Below are positions 27,107 through 33,545 of a stretch of 64,000 nucleotides of DNA, one piece after another (positions within the stretch are counted from its first letter, which is position 1; every line of letters starts with the position of its first letter). Made by a program: the position numbers and the translations under genes. Under the pieces are notes generated by a model, which searched no databases, had not been told where the DNA came from, and saw nothing but the letters and a program-made list of their open reading frames with translations. The stretch is from Treponema sp. (GTDB lineage Bacteria > Spirochaetota > Spirochaetia > Treponematales > Treponemataceae): NCBI GenBank assembly GCA_022510905.1, contig JAFLSN010000007.1:19169-83168 (forward strand), read 5' to 3'.

Positions 27107-28543
27107 TTAGAACCAGAAGCAGAAGCCAACCGGCACACGGTAGTTAAATGATGAATAGGTTTCGCCACCAGTCTTAACCTGTGCAAACTGCAACTCGACA
27201 CCTAGGCGGATAAAGCCATTGCTCAAGTTGTACTGCACAAACGGGTTCAGGTATTCAGAGTGGTAGTTGCCGCTATCACCATTAGGAATCCTTGTAAAGT
27301 TGTCGCTGATGGCCATTTTGTTGTAGCCCACGGCAATGTCGTCAAAACTGTCGCTAATCACTTTGCCATATTTGCCGCTTCCATCTTTACTAAACGCAGT
27401 AGAGCGGGCATCGGCCGCGAGGGTATTCACAAACACAAGACCCAACTCCCAAGGCCCATCACCAAACTTGTAGCCGGCACGTGCGCCAATGCGGTTGTAG
27501 ATAAGCTTTTCGTCATCGAAGATGTAGTCATCATCAGCATAGAAAAAGCGGTCTTCAATAGCGAGCGAAAGGTTTTCCACTTGCAAAAGATCGCTTCCAA
27601 GGTTTGCGCTCACGCCCACCATGTGCGCGGTAGTAAAATGCTCCTTTGTGCCGCTTGTTACAGTGGTGTACTTGCCATCGCGGTAGCGGAAGTCGTAAGT
27701 GGCATTGAGGTCAAAGCCCGGCACCAGAGAAAAGAAGTTGCCCTGGATATAGGCTTCGCCAAAGAAGCTTTTGGTAAAGTCGTTATAGTTACCGTCTTCA
27801 TCTTTGCTAAGTTTGTGGTAAGCCTCTACACCACTGTAGTATGTGCCCGGGCGCCATCCTGCGTTAAGGATGATGTCGGTATCTTCAATCGGAAGCTTGT
27901 ATTGAGCCACCAACTTGAACTTTTTGTAGAGGTTTTTCCAGTGGTTGGCACCGATGTTGGTGTTCACATCGTTTCCATGACCCGGGAGGATTGGCAGGGC
28001 CGCCATGAACTTAAAGCCTTTGAGCGCGTATGGCGCAATCTCAAGCGCGGTAATGTGCTGGCCCACGCTGTGGCTCGCAAGGTCGTGAATCTGCTGGCCG
28101 CCAAGCACGTAGCCTTCTGAAATGTAGCCCGCGTTCCAGTCTTCAAATTTACCTGTATAGATAAAGAACTGCTCGTTAAAGAAGGCCGCGCGGATGTTGC
28201 CCTGGTAGAAAATAGTCTGTACATAGGCAAGTCCTTGATCGTCAGAAACGTAATAGTCGCCAGTCTGCCACAAAGAAGAGTTGAGGCGGAGGCCAAAGTT
28301 AAACAGAAAGTTTGCGGCCGTAACCCGCAGGTCAACGGTGGTTTCGCCATTACCGGCATTGCCAAATTCTGCGGCTGGGTCTGTGTGATCCCAGTCATCG
28401 CCATTGCCAAAATTGTCAAGACGCTGCCCAAGACCAAAGTTGGTGTAGTCCACTTTGCCATGCAGGGAGGCGGTCTGGGCACCCGCCACCGACGCGCAGG
28501 CAACAAACGCCGCGCCAAGAACCAATGTACGTAATTTGTTCAT
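27107..28543 (-). CDS. Predicted outer-membrane beta-barrel protein OMP1
   Basis: A 478-residue exported protein with signal peptide MNKLRTLVLGAAFVACASVAGAQ and a C-terminal RVPVGFCFWF aromatic end. The many short amphipathic strands suggest a barrel of 16 or more strands. It is paralogous to OMP2 two genes downstream. AAAGGAG is about 10 nt before the start. The position after a long leader and a tiny lipoprotein gene suggests high and regulated expression. Porin function is an inference from architecture. Confidence 0.78.
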   Translation of the reverse strand: MNKLRTLVLGAAFVACASVAGAQTASLHGKVDYTNFGLGQRLDNFGNGDDWDHTDPAAEFGNAGNGETTVDLRVTAANFLFNFGLRLNSSLWQTGDYYVSDDQGLAYVQTIFYQGNIRAAFFNEQFFIYTGKFEDWNAGYISEGYVLGGQQIHDLASHSVGQHITALEIAPYALKGFKFMAALPILPGHGNDVNTNIGANHWKNLYKKFKLVAQYKLPIEDTDIILNAGWRPGTYYSGVEAYHKLSKDEDGNYNDFTKSFFGEAYIQGNFFSLVPGFDLNATYDFRYRDGKYTTVTSGTKEHFTTAHMVGVSANLGSDLLQVENLSLAIEDRFFYADDDYIFDDEKLIYNRIGARAGYKFGDGPWELGLVFVNTLAADARSTAFSKDGSGKYGKVISDSFDDIAVGYNKMAISDNFTRIPNGDSGNYHSEYLNPFVQYNLSNGFIRLGVELQFAQVKTGGETYSSFNYRVPVGFCFWF

Positions 28544-28567
28544 AGTTTGTTATCTCCTTTGTGCAAT

Positions 28568-28666
28568 TTAGTTGCTTAATTTACCTAGATTCAAATCACC
28601 GCAGCTCATTGTGGCTGAGGCAAGTGCTACAGCCGCAAGTCCTACCATGAATTTTGTTTTCTTCAT
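28568..28666 (-). CDS. 32-residue lipoprotein at the head of the OMP operon
   Basis: A tiny but well-formed gene: MKKTKFMVGLAAVALASATM, then SCGDLNLGKLSN and a stop. It has a positively charged N-terminus, hydrophobic core and lipobox-like TMSC, so processing would leave a lipidated peptide of only 11 residues. GGAGG lies 7-8 nt before the start. It ends 24 nt before OMP1. It could be a genuine short lipoprotein, a leader peptide controlling OMP translation, or the remnant of a longer lipoprotein gene that acquired an early stop. Confidence 0.6.
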   Translation of the reverse strand: MKKTKFMVGLAAVALASATMSCGDLNLGKLSN

Positions 28667-28894
28667 GTTTAATCCTCCATTTTTTGCAGGCTCCTGCCAA
28701 TTTGACCGGAGCCAGTTCCTTATTTTGGTTTTATGTTTACACACCCGCAGGGAGTGCAAGCCAACTGGGGATTGGGGCCGCGCTCGGTTACATTCGTGTG
28801 CGGCCTGTTTTAAGGTTTAATCCAGCGCCCACGGGCTACCGGGTGCGCTGGCGGTCTATATCAACCTTTTTTGGTCAATATCAGATTTTCCAGC
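28667..28894 (-). promoter_or_regulatory. Long structured 5' leader of the OMP operon
   Basis: About 230 nt separate the predicted transcription start from the first gene. Minus-strand hairpins include CCAGCGC/GCGCTGG (28851-28845 with 28828-28822), GGCCGC/GCGGCC (28805-28800 with 28781-28776) and GGCTCC/GGAGCC (28713-28708 with 28694-28689). The last is just upstream of the ribosome-binding site. It does not match a riboswitch class I know. Confidence 0.5.
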
Positions 28895-28900
28895 ATTTTT

Positions 28901-28929
28901 ATGCTAACCCGACAGTGCGCAGCTGTCAA
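28901..28929 (-). promoter_or_regulatory. Sigma-70 promoter of the OMP operon
   Basis: On the minus strand, a perfect -35 TTGACA (28929-28924), 17-bp spacer and -10 TAGCAT (28906-28901). The expected start is near 28894. Confidence 0.7.
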
Positions 28930-29031
28930 GAAAAATTCTGAAAAAACTGATTTTTAACAAAAAATATTGATACAAACAACACACCCAAAAAAGTCCAGAC
29001 ATACACCATTACATTTCGGCAGAAAAAACAG

Positions 29032-29168
29032 TTGACTTTTGCAGGGAATGTGGTATAGTTTGGAAGAAAGGCGCACCCGCTCCAATGCGGATTGCCCCAC
29101 GAGTTTTTATGCCCGATTACTCGGACACAAGCCCACCATGGGTCAAGACAGGGTGGGCTTTTTTTTTA
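29032..29168 (+). ncRNA. Antitoxin RNA 1 of a type I toxin-antitoxin module (RatA-like)
   Basis: The promoter is -35 TTGACT (29032-29037), 16-bp spacer, -10 TATAGT (29054-29059). The RNA should run from about 29066 to a terminator: AAGCCCACC (29129-29137) with GGTGGGCTT (29152-29160), then a 9-T run. It contains no reading frame and points at the 3' end of the toxin 1 gene, whose stop is at 29170. The first 65 nt after the promoter are nearly identical to antitoxin 2. The layout is that of RatA facing TxpA in Bacillus. Confidence 0.75.
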
Positions 29169-29169
29169 T

Positions 29170-29265
29170 CTACTTGTTTTTCGCGTCTTTGCGGAGGTAA
29201 CTAAGTAGTTCAAGAATCAGAATGGCAATGTCAATCGCCAACGAAGCAGCTTCGTAAATCGTCAT
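29170..29265 (-). CDS. Type I toxin peptide 1, TxpA/BsrG holin-like
   Basis: A 31-residue hydrophobic peptide, MTIYEAASLAIDIAILILEL followed by LSYLRKDAKNK. It has the family layout: a short N-terminus with the M-x-x-Y-E signature, one membrane-spanning helix (about residues 5-24) and a charged Lys-rich tail. AGGGAGG lies 8 nt before the start. Its promoter is at 29384-29356. Peptides of this type insert in the membrane when their antisense RNA is lost. A longer in-frame extension upstream has no ribosome-binding site and precedes the promoter. Confidence 0.75.
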   Translation of the reverse strand: MTIYEAASLAIDIAILILELLSYLRKDAKNK

Positions 29266-29355
29266 CTTCTCAGCCTCCCTTGTCAAAGTAATCCCGGGCC
29301 GTTTTCGGCGCGGGTATGAGTTCGGGGGCATGCCGCCTGTCACGGGTGCTCCGCC

Positions 29356-29384
29356 AGCATACCATACATCCGAAAAGACCGCAA
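29356..29384 (-). promoter_or_regulatory. Promoter of toxin 1
   Basis: On the minus strand, a -35 TTGCGG (29384-29379), 17-bp spacer and -10 TATGCT (29361-29356). The transcript should start near 29349 and carry a leader of about 80 nt. Sequence around it is conserved in the toxin 2 promoter. Confidence 0.7.
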
Positions 29385-29428
29385 GGGGCATGGAACGATT
29401 ACATGGGGCGGCGGACGCAGACATGGTG

Positions 29429-29568
29429 TTGACTTTTGCGGGGAATGTGGTATAGTTTGGAGGAAAGGCGCACCCGCTCCAATGCGGATTGCCCCACCGA
29501 TTATGTTTTATGCTTGATTACTCAAGCATAAGCCCGCTCAGTGTGCTAGACTGGACGGGCTATTTTTT
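29429..29568 (+). ncRNA. Antitoxin RNA 2 of a type I toxin-antitoxin module (RatA-like)
   Basis: The promoter is -35 TTGACT (29429-29434), 16-bp spacer, -10 TATAGT (29451-29456). The RNA should run from about 29463. An internal hairpin has TTATGCTTGA and TCAAGCATAA arms. The terminator stem has AGCCCG (29531-29536) and CGGGCT (29556-29561), reinforced by CAGT/ACTG, then T6. It ends at the stop codon of toxin 2 (29567-29569) on the opposite strand, so the two RNAs overlap at their 3' ends. Confidence 0.75.
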
Positions 29569-29668
29569 ACTCTTCATCCTTTTTCCGTCTATGGAGAAGG
29601 CGCAGAATAATGTCGATGACCAGCTTGACGGCGGCGAGTGCCACCATCAGCGTCTCATACAGACTCAT
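29567..29668 (-). CDS. Type I toxin peptide 2, TxpA/BsrG holin-like
   Basis: A 33-residue peptide, MSLYETLMVALAAVKLVIDI followed by ILRLLHRRKKDEE. The start MSxYExLMV is the signature of the TxpA/holin-like toxin family. One membrane helix spans about residues 6-25, ahead of a charged tail. AAGGAGG lies 6 nt before the start. It is too short for routine gene calling. It is a diverged duplicate of toxin 1, about 400 bp away. Confidence 0.8.
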   Translation of the reverse strand: MSLYETLMVALAAVKLVIDIILRLLHRRKKDEE

Positions 29669-29750
29669 AGCTGCCTCCTTGTCTGCGGTAATCCAGCCTT
29701 GCGGCCGGTCGAGTTCAGAGGCAATCCGCCCCAGTCACGGGTGCTCCGCC

Positions 29751-29779
29751 AGTATACCATACATCTGAAAAGACTGCAA
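29751..29779 (-). promoter_or_regulatory. Promoter of toxin 2
   Basis: On the minus strand, a -35 TTGCAG (29779-29774), 17-bp spacer and -10 TATACT (29756-29751). It is followed by GGCGGAGCACCCGTGAC, identical in the toxin 1 transcript. Confidence 0.75.
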
Positions 29780-29818
29780 GGAGCATGGTGTGCACCCTTT
29801 CCGCATGAATCAACGTTG
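29780..29818 (+). repeat. Dispersed repeat family A, right-end fragment
   Basis: GGAGCATGGTGTGCACCC followed by TTTCCGCATGAATCAACG matches the right end of family A. It abuts the promoter of toxin 2. Confidence 0.6.
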
Positions 29819-29819
29819 C

Positions 29820-30190
29820 GCATTGCAAGCCGCCGTACAGCGCGAGTTCCGCCCCCATTTAACATGTATGCCGTTCCTGCACAGTACGTGCGGCGTTCCG
29901 TTACACGCATTGTTGGCGTTTTGTCAATCGTGATGTTTCGGGAGTGCGCATGTGCTGTTACGGACCCATGTATAGCACCGGGATTGCTTTGCTACCGTTT
30001 TGAACAGATTGTTTCCTGCTTGAGCTGCCCGACGCGGAGACGGGCAGCACCATGCCAGGCCCCCGCCGCAGACGTAAGCCCTCTTGCCTGTGGTTGTAAC
30101 GCCACCGCTTGAAAGTTTGTTGCGAGTTAGTACACCTTCAAGTGCAGCACAAATGCGATAGGTTCACCACCGGTGTGTGTGCAGACTTGC
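29820..30190. other. Intergenic DNA without a recognisable gene
   Basis: No supported reading frame. One perfect hairpin, GCTGCCCG (30024-30031) with CGGGCAGC (30041-30048), has no T-run on either strand. Confidence 0.4.
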
Positions 30191-30194
30191 CAGT

Positions 30195-30400
30195 GCCAGA
30201 TGCAGCAAAACTCAGCGCCCCCGTCTCGTGACCAAGCAGGACTTGTCAAACTCATACTCGCCGATTTTCTGCACAGCTTTGCGGATGCTCTCGCTTGAGG
30301 CCTGCCATGCGCAGGAGGCCGTGGCAGCGGCTGGCGGTGTTGTCCTTCACAGCACAGATGTCAGCCGCCTGTATCACCGCAAGGTCGTTCTCGGAACATA
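30195..30400 (-). pseudogene. Possible decayed gene fragment
   Basis: On the minus strand one frame gives SENDLAVIQAADICAVKDNT from about 30399 before a stop near 30262. A second frame takes over with ASSESIRKAVQKIGEYEFDK and ends near 30205. The first segment vaguely recalls the C-terminal NDxxMIxxA motif of HAD hydrolases. No start codon context or ribosome-binding site survives. It may be a frameshifted remnant, but chance is not excluded. Confidence 0.25.
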
Positions 30401-30543
30401 AAAAAATCTTGTTCCTCTTTTGTGTCGTAAGTCTTTGCCTGTCACTACTTAAACCTGTTCCGGATGATTTGGCCAGTCAAGAGCCAATTGTATTTCCGCA
30501 TAAGATAATGAAGAAATAAAGTTGACATGCCGATAAACAAGAT

Positions 30544-31812
30544 ATGCGGAAACTGTTTTTTGTGGCGCTGACAGTTTTAATGGCTCAGTCTTTATTTGCG
30601 GCTCCTGACATGCTGGTATTGCAAAAGGATATTGTTGTGGAAACAGGCACAGCCCCGGGCACAACCGAAGCCGCGCAGTTTGAAAGCGGCGACCCCGATG
30701 CGCGCCCGGGTGTGTACATCTATATCCGCAAAAAGATGAGTGTTGAAAGTGTCATGCTTGTTGAAACCACAAAAGATCCGACCGGCAAAGAAGACAACTA
30801 TGCCTACCGCGCCCTCGAATACAATTCCATAAACGGAGATGAAGTGCGGTACCTAAACGGCAAAGTGCTTGTTTCGCAATACGCAAGATACAGCCTCATG
30901 TCGTCAACAGTTGTTAGCCACCCAGAACTTGGAGAATGTTTTGTTGTGTACGTGCCGCCGGTAATTGAATACGGATACCCATGGACAAGGCACGGCACTG
31001 TTGAAATCGGAAAAGGCACATTCATAAACATAAGGACATTCTCAAAAAAATACTGCGACTACACGGGAGAATTTGCTGACAATCCATTCATGTTTGATTT
31101 TGAATCTGTAAGCAAGACCCCGCTCGCACAGGTTACAAAAGAGCCGGAAGCCCCCGCTTCCGAAGAACCTACTGTGGTGCTTACCGACGACTACAATTCA
31201 GTTGCCGCCGAAAAATTCGGTGAGCTCGCCAGCAAAGGAAAAGGAACGCTTCTGTATTCCAAGGGCCCAAAGACAATCACGGAAGACCTGCTTGCCCTGG
31301 TTGACGCAGTTTCGCCCAAAGACAAAGTTGACGTGGTGTTCGCCATTGACACCACAGGCAGCATGAAAGACGACATCGAAACACTCCGCACGGAATGGCT
31401 CCCACGTTTTTTTGAGCAGCTCGAATCATTCAAAGACATACGCATAGGATTGCTGCTTTACCGTGATTACAATGACAGCTACAACTACAGGCGCATGCCG
31501 GTAAAACCGTTCGCTTTTACTGACAGTCCCGAGGAGTTTGAAAGAAACTTGGACACGGTTGTGATAAACGGAAGCGAAGGAGGCGATGTTCCCGAAGCCG
31601 TGTACGAGGCGCTATATTCGAGCATTGTGTTTTATGAATGGCGGCCAGATGCAGTAAAAAAAATCATTCTGATTGGCGATGCGGAACCCCACCCCAAGCC
31701 GCGTGGCATCAAAAAAATATCGCAGAGCGATGTCATTGCGCTTTCGGCCCAGAACAACATTTCCATCGACTGCCTCATCCTGCCCGACGACAAAACCACC
31801 CGTGGCCGATAA
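30544..31812 (+). CDS. Exported von Willebrand factor A domain protein
   Basis: A 422-residue protein with signal peptide MRKLFFVALTVLMAQSLFAA. The N-terminal half (about 20-200) is beta-rich and unrecognised. A Pro/Glu linker (EPEAPASEEP) precedes a vWA domain from about 255, with the MIDAS motif DTTGSMKDD near 275, the threonine region around RIGLLLYRDY and GGDVPEAVYEAL, and the late strand IILIGDAEPHP. vWA domains bind metal ions and protein ligands. Resembles vWA proteins conserved in treponemes (family memory, not checked). No Shine-Dalgarno is visible; GATAAA ends 6 nt before the start. The kinase gene follows 42 nt downstream. Confidence 0.82.
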   Translation: MRKLFFVALTVLMAQSLFAAPDMLVLQKDIVVETGTAPGTTEAAQFESGDPDARPGVYIYIRKKMSVESVMLVETTKDPTGKEDNYAYRALEYNSINGDEVRYLNGKVLVSQYARYSLMSSTVVSHPELGECFVVYVPPVIEYGYPWTRHGTVEIGKGTFINIRTFSKKYCDYTGEFADNPFMFDFESVSKTPLAQVTKEPEAPASEEPTVVLTDDYNSVAAEKFGELASKGKGTLLYSKGPKTITEDLLALVDAVSPKDKVDVVFAIDTTGSMKDDIETLRTEWLPRFFEQLESFKDIRIGLLLYRDYNDSYNYRRMPVKPFAFTDSPEEFERNLDTVVINGSEGGDVPEAVYEALYSSIVFYEWRPDAVKKIILIGDAEPHPKPRGIKKISQSDVIALSAQNNISIDCLILPDDKTTRGR

Positions 31813-31854
31813 ACGCGGTATCCCTCGTTTAGGCCGCGACTTGCGGAGGTCTGC

Positions 31855-32334
31855 ATGGCAAATGTGACTCTGGTCTGCGGAAAGATTTGCAGCGGAAAGA
31901 CAACCTACGCGCGGAAACTGTGCGCTGAACAAAAGCTGGTGCTGCTCTCAATCGACGAGATTATGCTCGCGCTTTTCGGTCTGTACGCAGGCGAGCGGCA
32001 CGACGAGTGGGCGGAAAAGACGGAGCGGTATCTGCTTGACAAATCCGCGGAGATAGCCGGAACAGGAATCGGCGTGGTACTTGACTGGGGCTTCTGGACA
32101 AAGGCGAAGCGCGATTATGCACGGGAGTTTTTTGCGGCGCGGAACATCGGCTGCGACGTGCACTTCATCAGCATAAGCAACGGAGAGTGGCGGCGGCGCG
32201 TGGAAAAAAGAAACCGCGCGGTTCTGGCAGGCGAGGTGAGCGCGTATCTTGTGGACGAGGGCCTCGCCGCAAAGTTTGCCTCGCGCTTTGAGATGCCGGA
32301 CAGGTCTGAAATCAGCGTGTGGGTTGACGGATGA
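31855..32334 (+). CDS. Small P-loop kinase (AAA_33/zeta-like)
   Basis: A 159-residue P-loop protein. Walker A is GKICSGKTT (residues 9-17), LLSIDEIM supplies a Walker B-like Asp near 34, and GVVLDWGFW near 74 is typical of AAA_33 kinases. The C-terminal RRRVEKRN resembles the lid arginines. Relatives phosphorylate antibiotics, nucleotides or sugars. A zeta-toxin relation is possible, but no epsilon antitoxin is adjacent. GGAGG (31845-31849) is 5-6 nt from the start. Confidence 0.75.
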   Translation: MANVTLVCGKICSGKTTYARKLCAEQKLVLLSIDEIMLALFGLYAGERHDEWAEKTERYLLDKSAEIAGTGIGVVLDWGFWTKAKRDYAREFFAARNIGCDVHFISISNGEWRRRVEKRNRAVLAGEVSAYLVDEGLAAKFASRFEMPDRSEISVWVDG

Positions 32335-32344
32335 TTGGTGCAAA

Positions 32345-32410
32345 AAATGGTACATGCCGTGCTTCCGCAAAACCAGCCATCGGCTTGGAGCCTTGCTTTT
32401 GCGCCAGTTT
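32345..32410 (-). repeat. Dispersed repeat family A copy (minus orientation)
   Basis: Read on the minus strand: GGCGCAAAAGCAAGGCTCC, AAGCCGATGGCTGG, then TTTTGCGGAAGCACGGCATG. This matches the central part of family A. A family B copy follows at 32432-32520. Confidence 0.6.
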
Positions 32411-32431
32411 GTGTTGACCGGCTTGAAGGGG

Positions 32432-32520
32432 CTTCCACCATTGCAGGGGTGAAGCGTCCTCCCTTACAATGGTGGGCACTCCACCCCTATAGGGGAGAGG
32501 TATGCACCCCGGTAATGGCG
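32432..32520. repeat. Dispersed repeat family B, copy 2
   Basis: Words CCATTGCAGGGGTGAAGCG, CACCCCTATAGGGGAGAGG and CACCCCGGTAATGG match those at 1308-1415. The segment is intergenic and has no reading frame. Confidence 0.6.
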
Positions 32521-32561
32521 GACTGCCGTCCTGTGCCGTGCTGTAAGGCAGTCCGCCCGGG

Positions 32562-33536
32562 CTACAGACCGTAGCGTTCTTTAATCTGCCTTGTGTATTC
32601 GGCAGCGCCTTTTGCATTCACGTGGGAAGGGTCGCCGAACAGGGCGGGGCTGTATCGGGGAATTTCAGTTTCCGCAGTAATGTCATGCTCCTGCGCGAAC
32701 GCTTCCACATATGCCTGGAATTCCTTGTAATATTCGTTTTTGGCCACAGCGTCCCAGGAAGGCTCGTTCATCGGCAGCTGTATCAGGTAGAGCGGAATGT
32801 CGTTTTTCTTGCAGAGCGAAACAAGGCGGCGCAGGTAATATTCGCCGCGCGGATGGGGAGCAAAGTGCCTTGAATGCGCCTCAGTGTTCAGTCCTGCGGA
32901 GCCGTCTTTTTTTCCAAACAGCATGTGCCCCCGGGCAGCCTGGTTTTCCGCATACTTTTTTTTGTTGAATTCGCTCCGCTTGAATTTGCTGTTTATGCAT
33001 GCGGCTGAATATTTTTCGGGAAACAGCAGCTCATATTTCAGCAGATCCAGCAATTCTTCCTGCATTTTTTTAAGAGGAACCATGCGGGTTCTGTACGCTA
33101 CAAGCAGCGATTCCAGCTCCTGGTGCAGGGTCAAGAAATGAAAATAGAGCGTTCGGCTTTTGTAGCAGTCTTCCCTTGCATAATGAAAGCTGCCAAAGCC
33201 GGCGAATACTTTTTCTGGCATTGGATGATGGCGGATATATTCCGCGAGCGAATAATACATCTCCATAGCCGTGCCGCCGCCGACTGCGAGATTGTATGCG
33301 TTGTCGCAGAGCTGGTCAGGAATGATGCAAGATTTCATGCGGCTGTCGCCAAGGAACAGGATTTCGCTTTTGCTTCCTGCTGTGCGCACATAATCTTTCT
33401 GCTGAATCCAGTACGGAAACTCGTTGTCCATGTAGGTGTACTGCACGTTCAAAAGCAGCAGCCAGCGGAACACGGCCACAAACGCAGTGAGCATGTAGCA
33501 TCCGATAAAGGCAAGTGCATAGCGTGTTTTGTTCAT
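32562..33536 (-). CDS. SGNH-like membrane-anchored protein, partner of the MBOAT acyltransferase
   Basis: A 324-residue protein with an N-terminal transmembrane anchor (residues 7-30). The outside domain is SGNH/AlgX-like: LFLGDSRMK near 60 gives the GDS nucleophile block, GGGTAMEMYYSL resembles block II, and DPSHVNAKGA near the C-terminus supplies the Asp-x-x-His pair. It starts 9 nt after the MBOAT stop, so both are co-expressed. Such pairs O-acylate extracellular polysaccharides or cell-wall polymers, MBOAT passing the acyl group and the SGNH protein transferring it. The acceptor is unknown. Confidence 0.75.
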   Translation of the reverse strand: MNKTRYALAFIGCYMLTAFVAVFRWLLLLNVQYTYMDNEFPYWIQQKDYVRTAGSKSEILFLGDSRMKSCIIPDQLCDNAYNLAVGGGTAMEMYYSLAEYIRHHPMPEKVFAGFGSFHYAREDCYKSRTLYFHFLTLHQELESLLVAYRTRMVPLKKMQEELLDLLKYELLFPEKYSAACINSKFKRSEFNKKKYAENQAARGHMLFGKKDGSAGLNTEAHSRHFAPHPRGEYYLRRLVSLCKKNDIPLYLIQLPMNEPSWDAVAKNEYYKEFQAYVEAFAQEHDITAETEIPRYSPALFGDPSHVNAKGAAEYTRQIKERYGL

Positions 33537-33545
33537 GCGGCACCT

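Noticed and set aside
28667..28894. Known riboswitch or tRNA-like element in the OMP leader
   Set aside because: The hairpins do not form any riboswitch core I know and no tRNA-type conserved loop sequences are present; it is listed only as an unknown structured leader.
29266..29424. 84-residue version of toxin 1 starting upstream
   Set aside because: The extra residues lie upstream of, or in, the toxin promoter and leader, and the strong ribosome-binding site serves the internal ATG at 29265.
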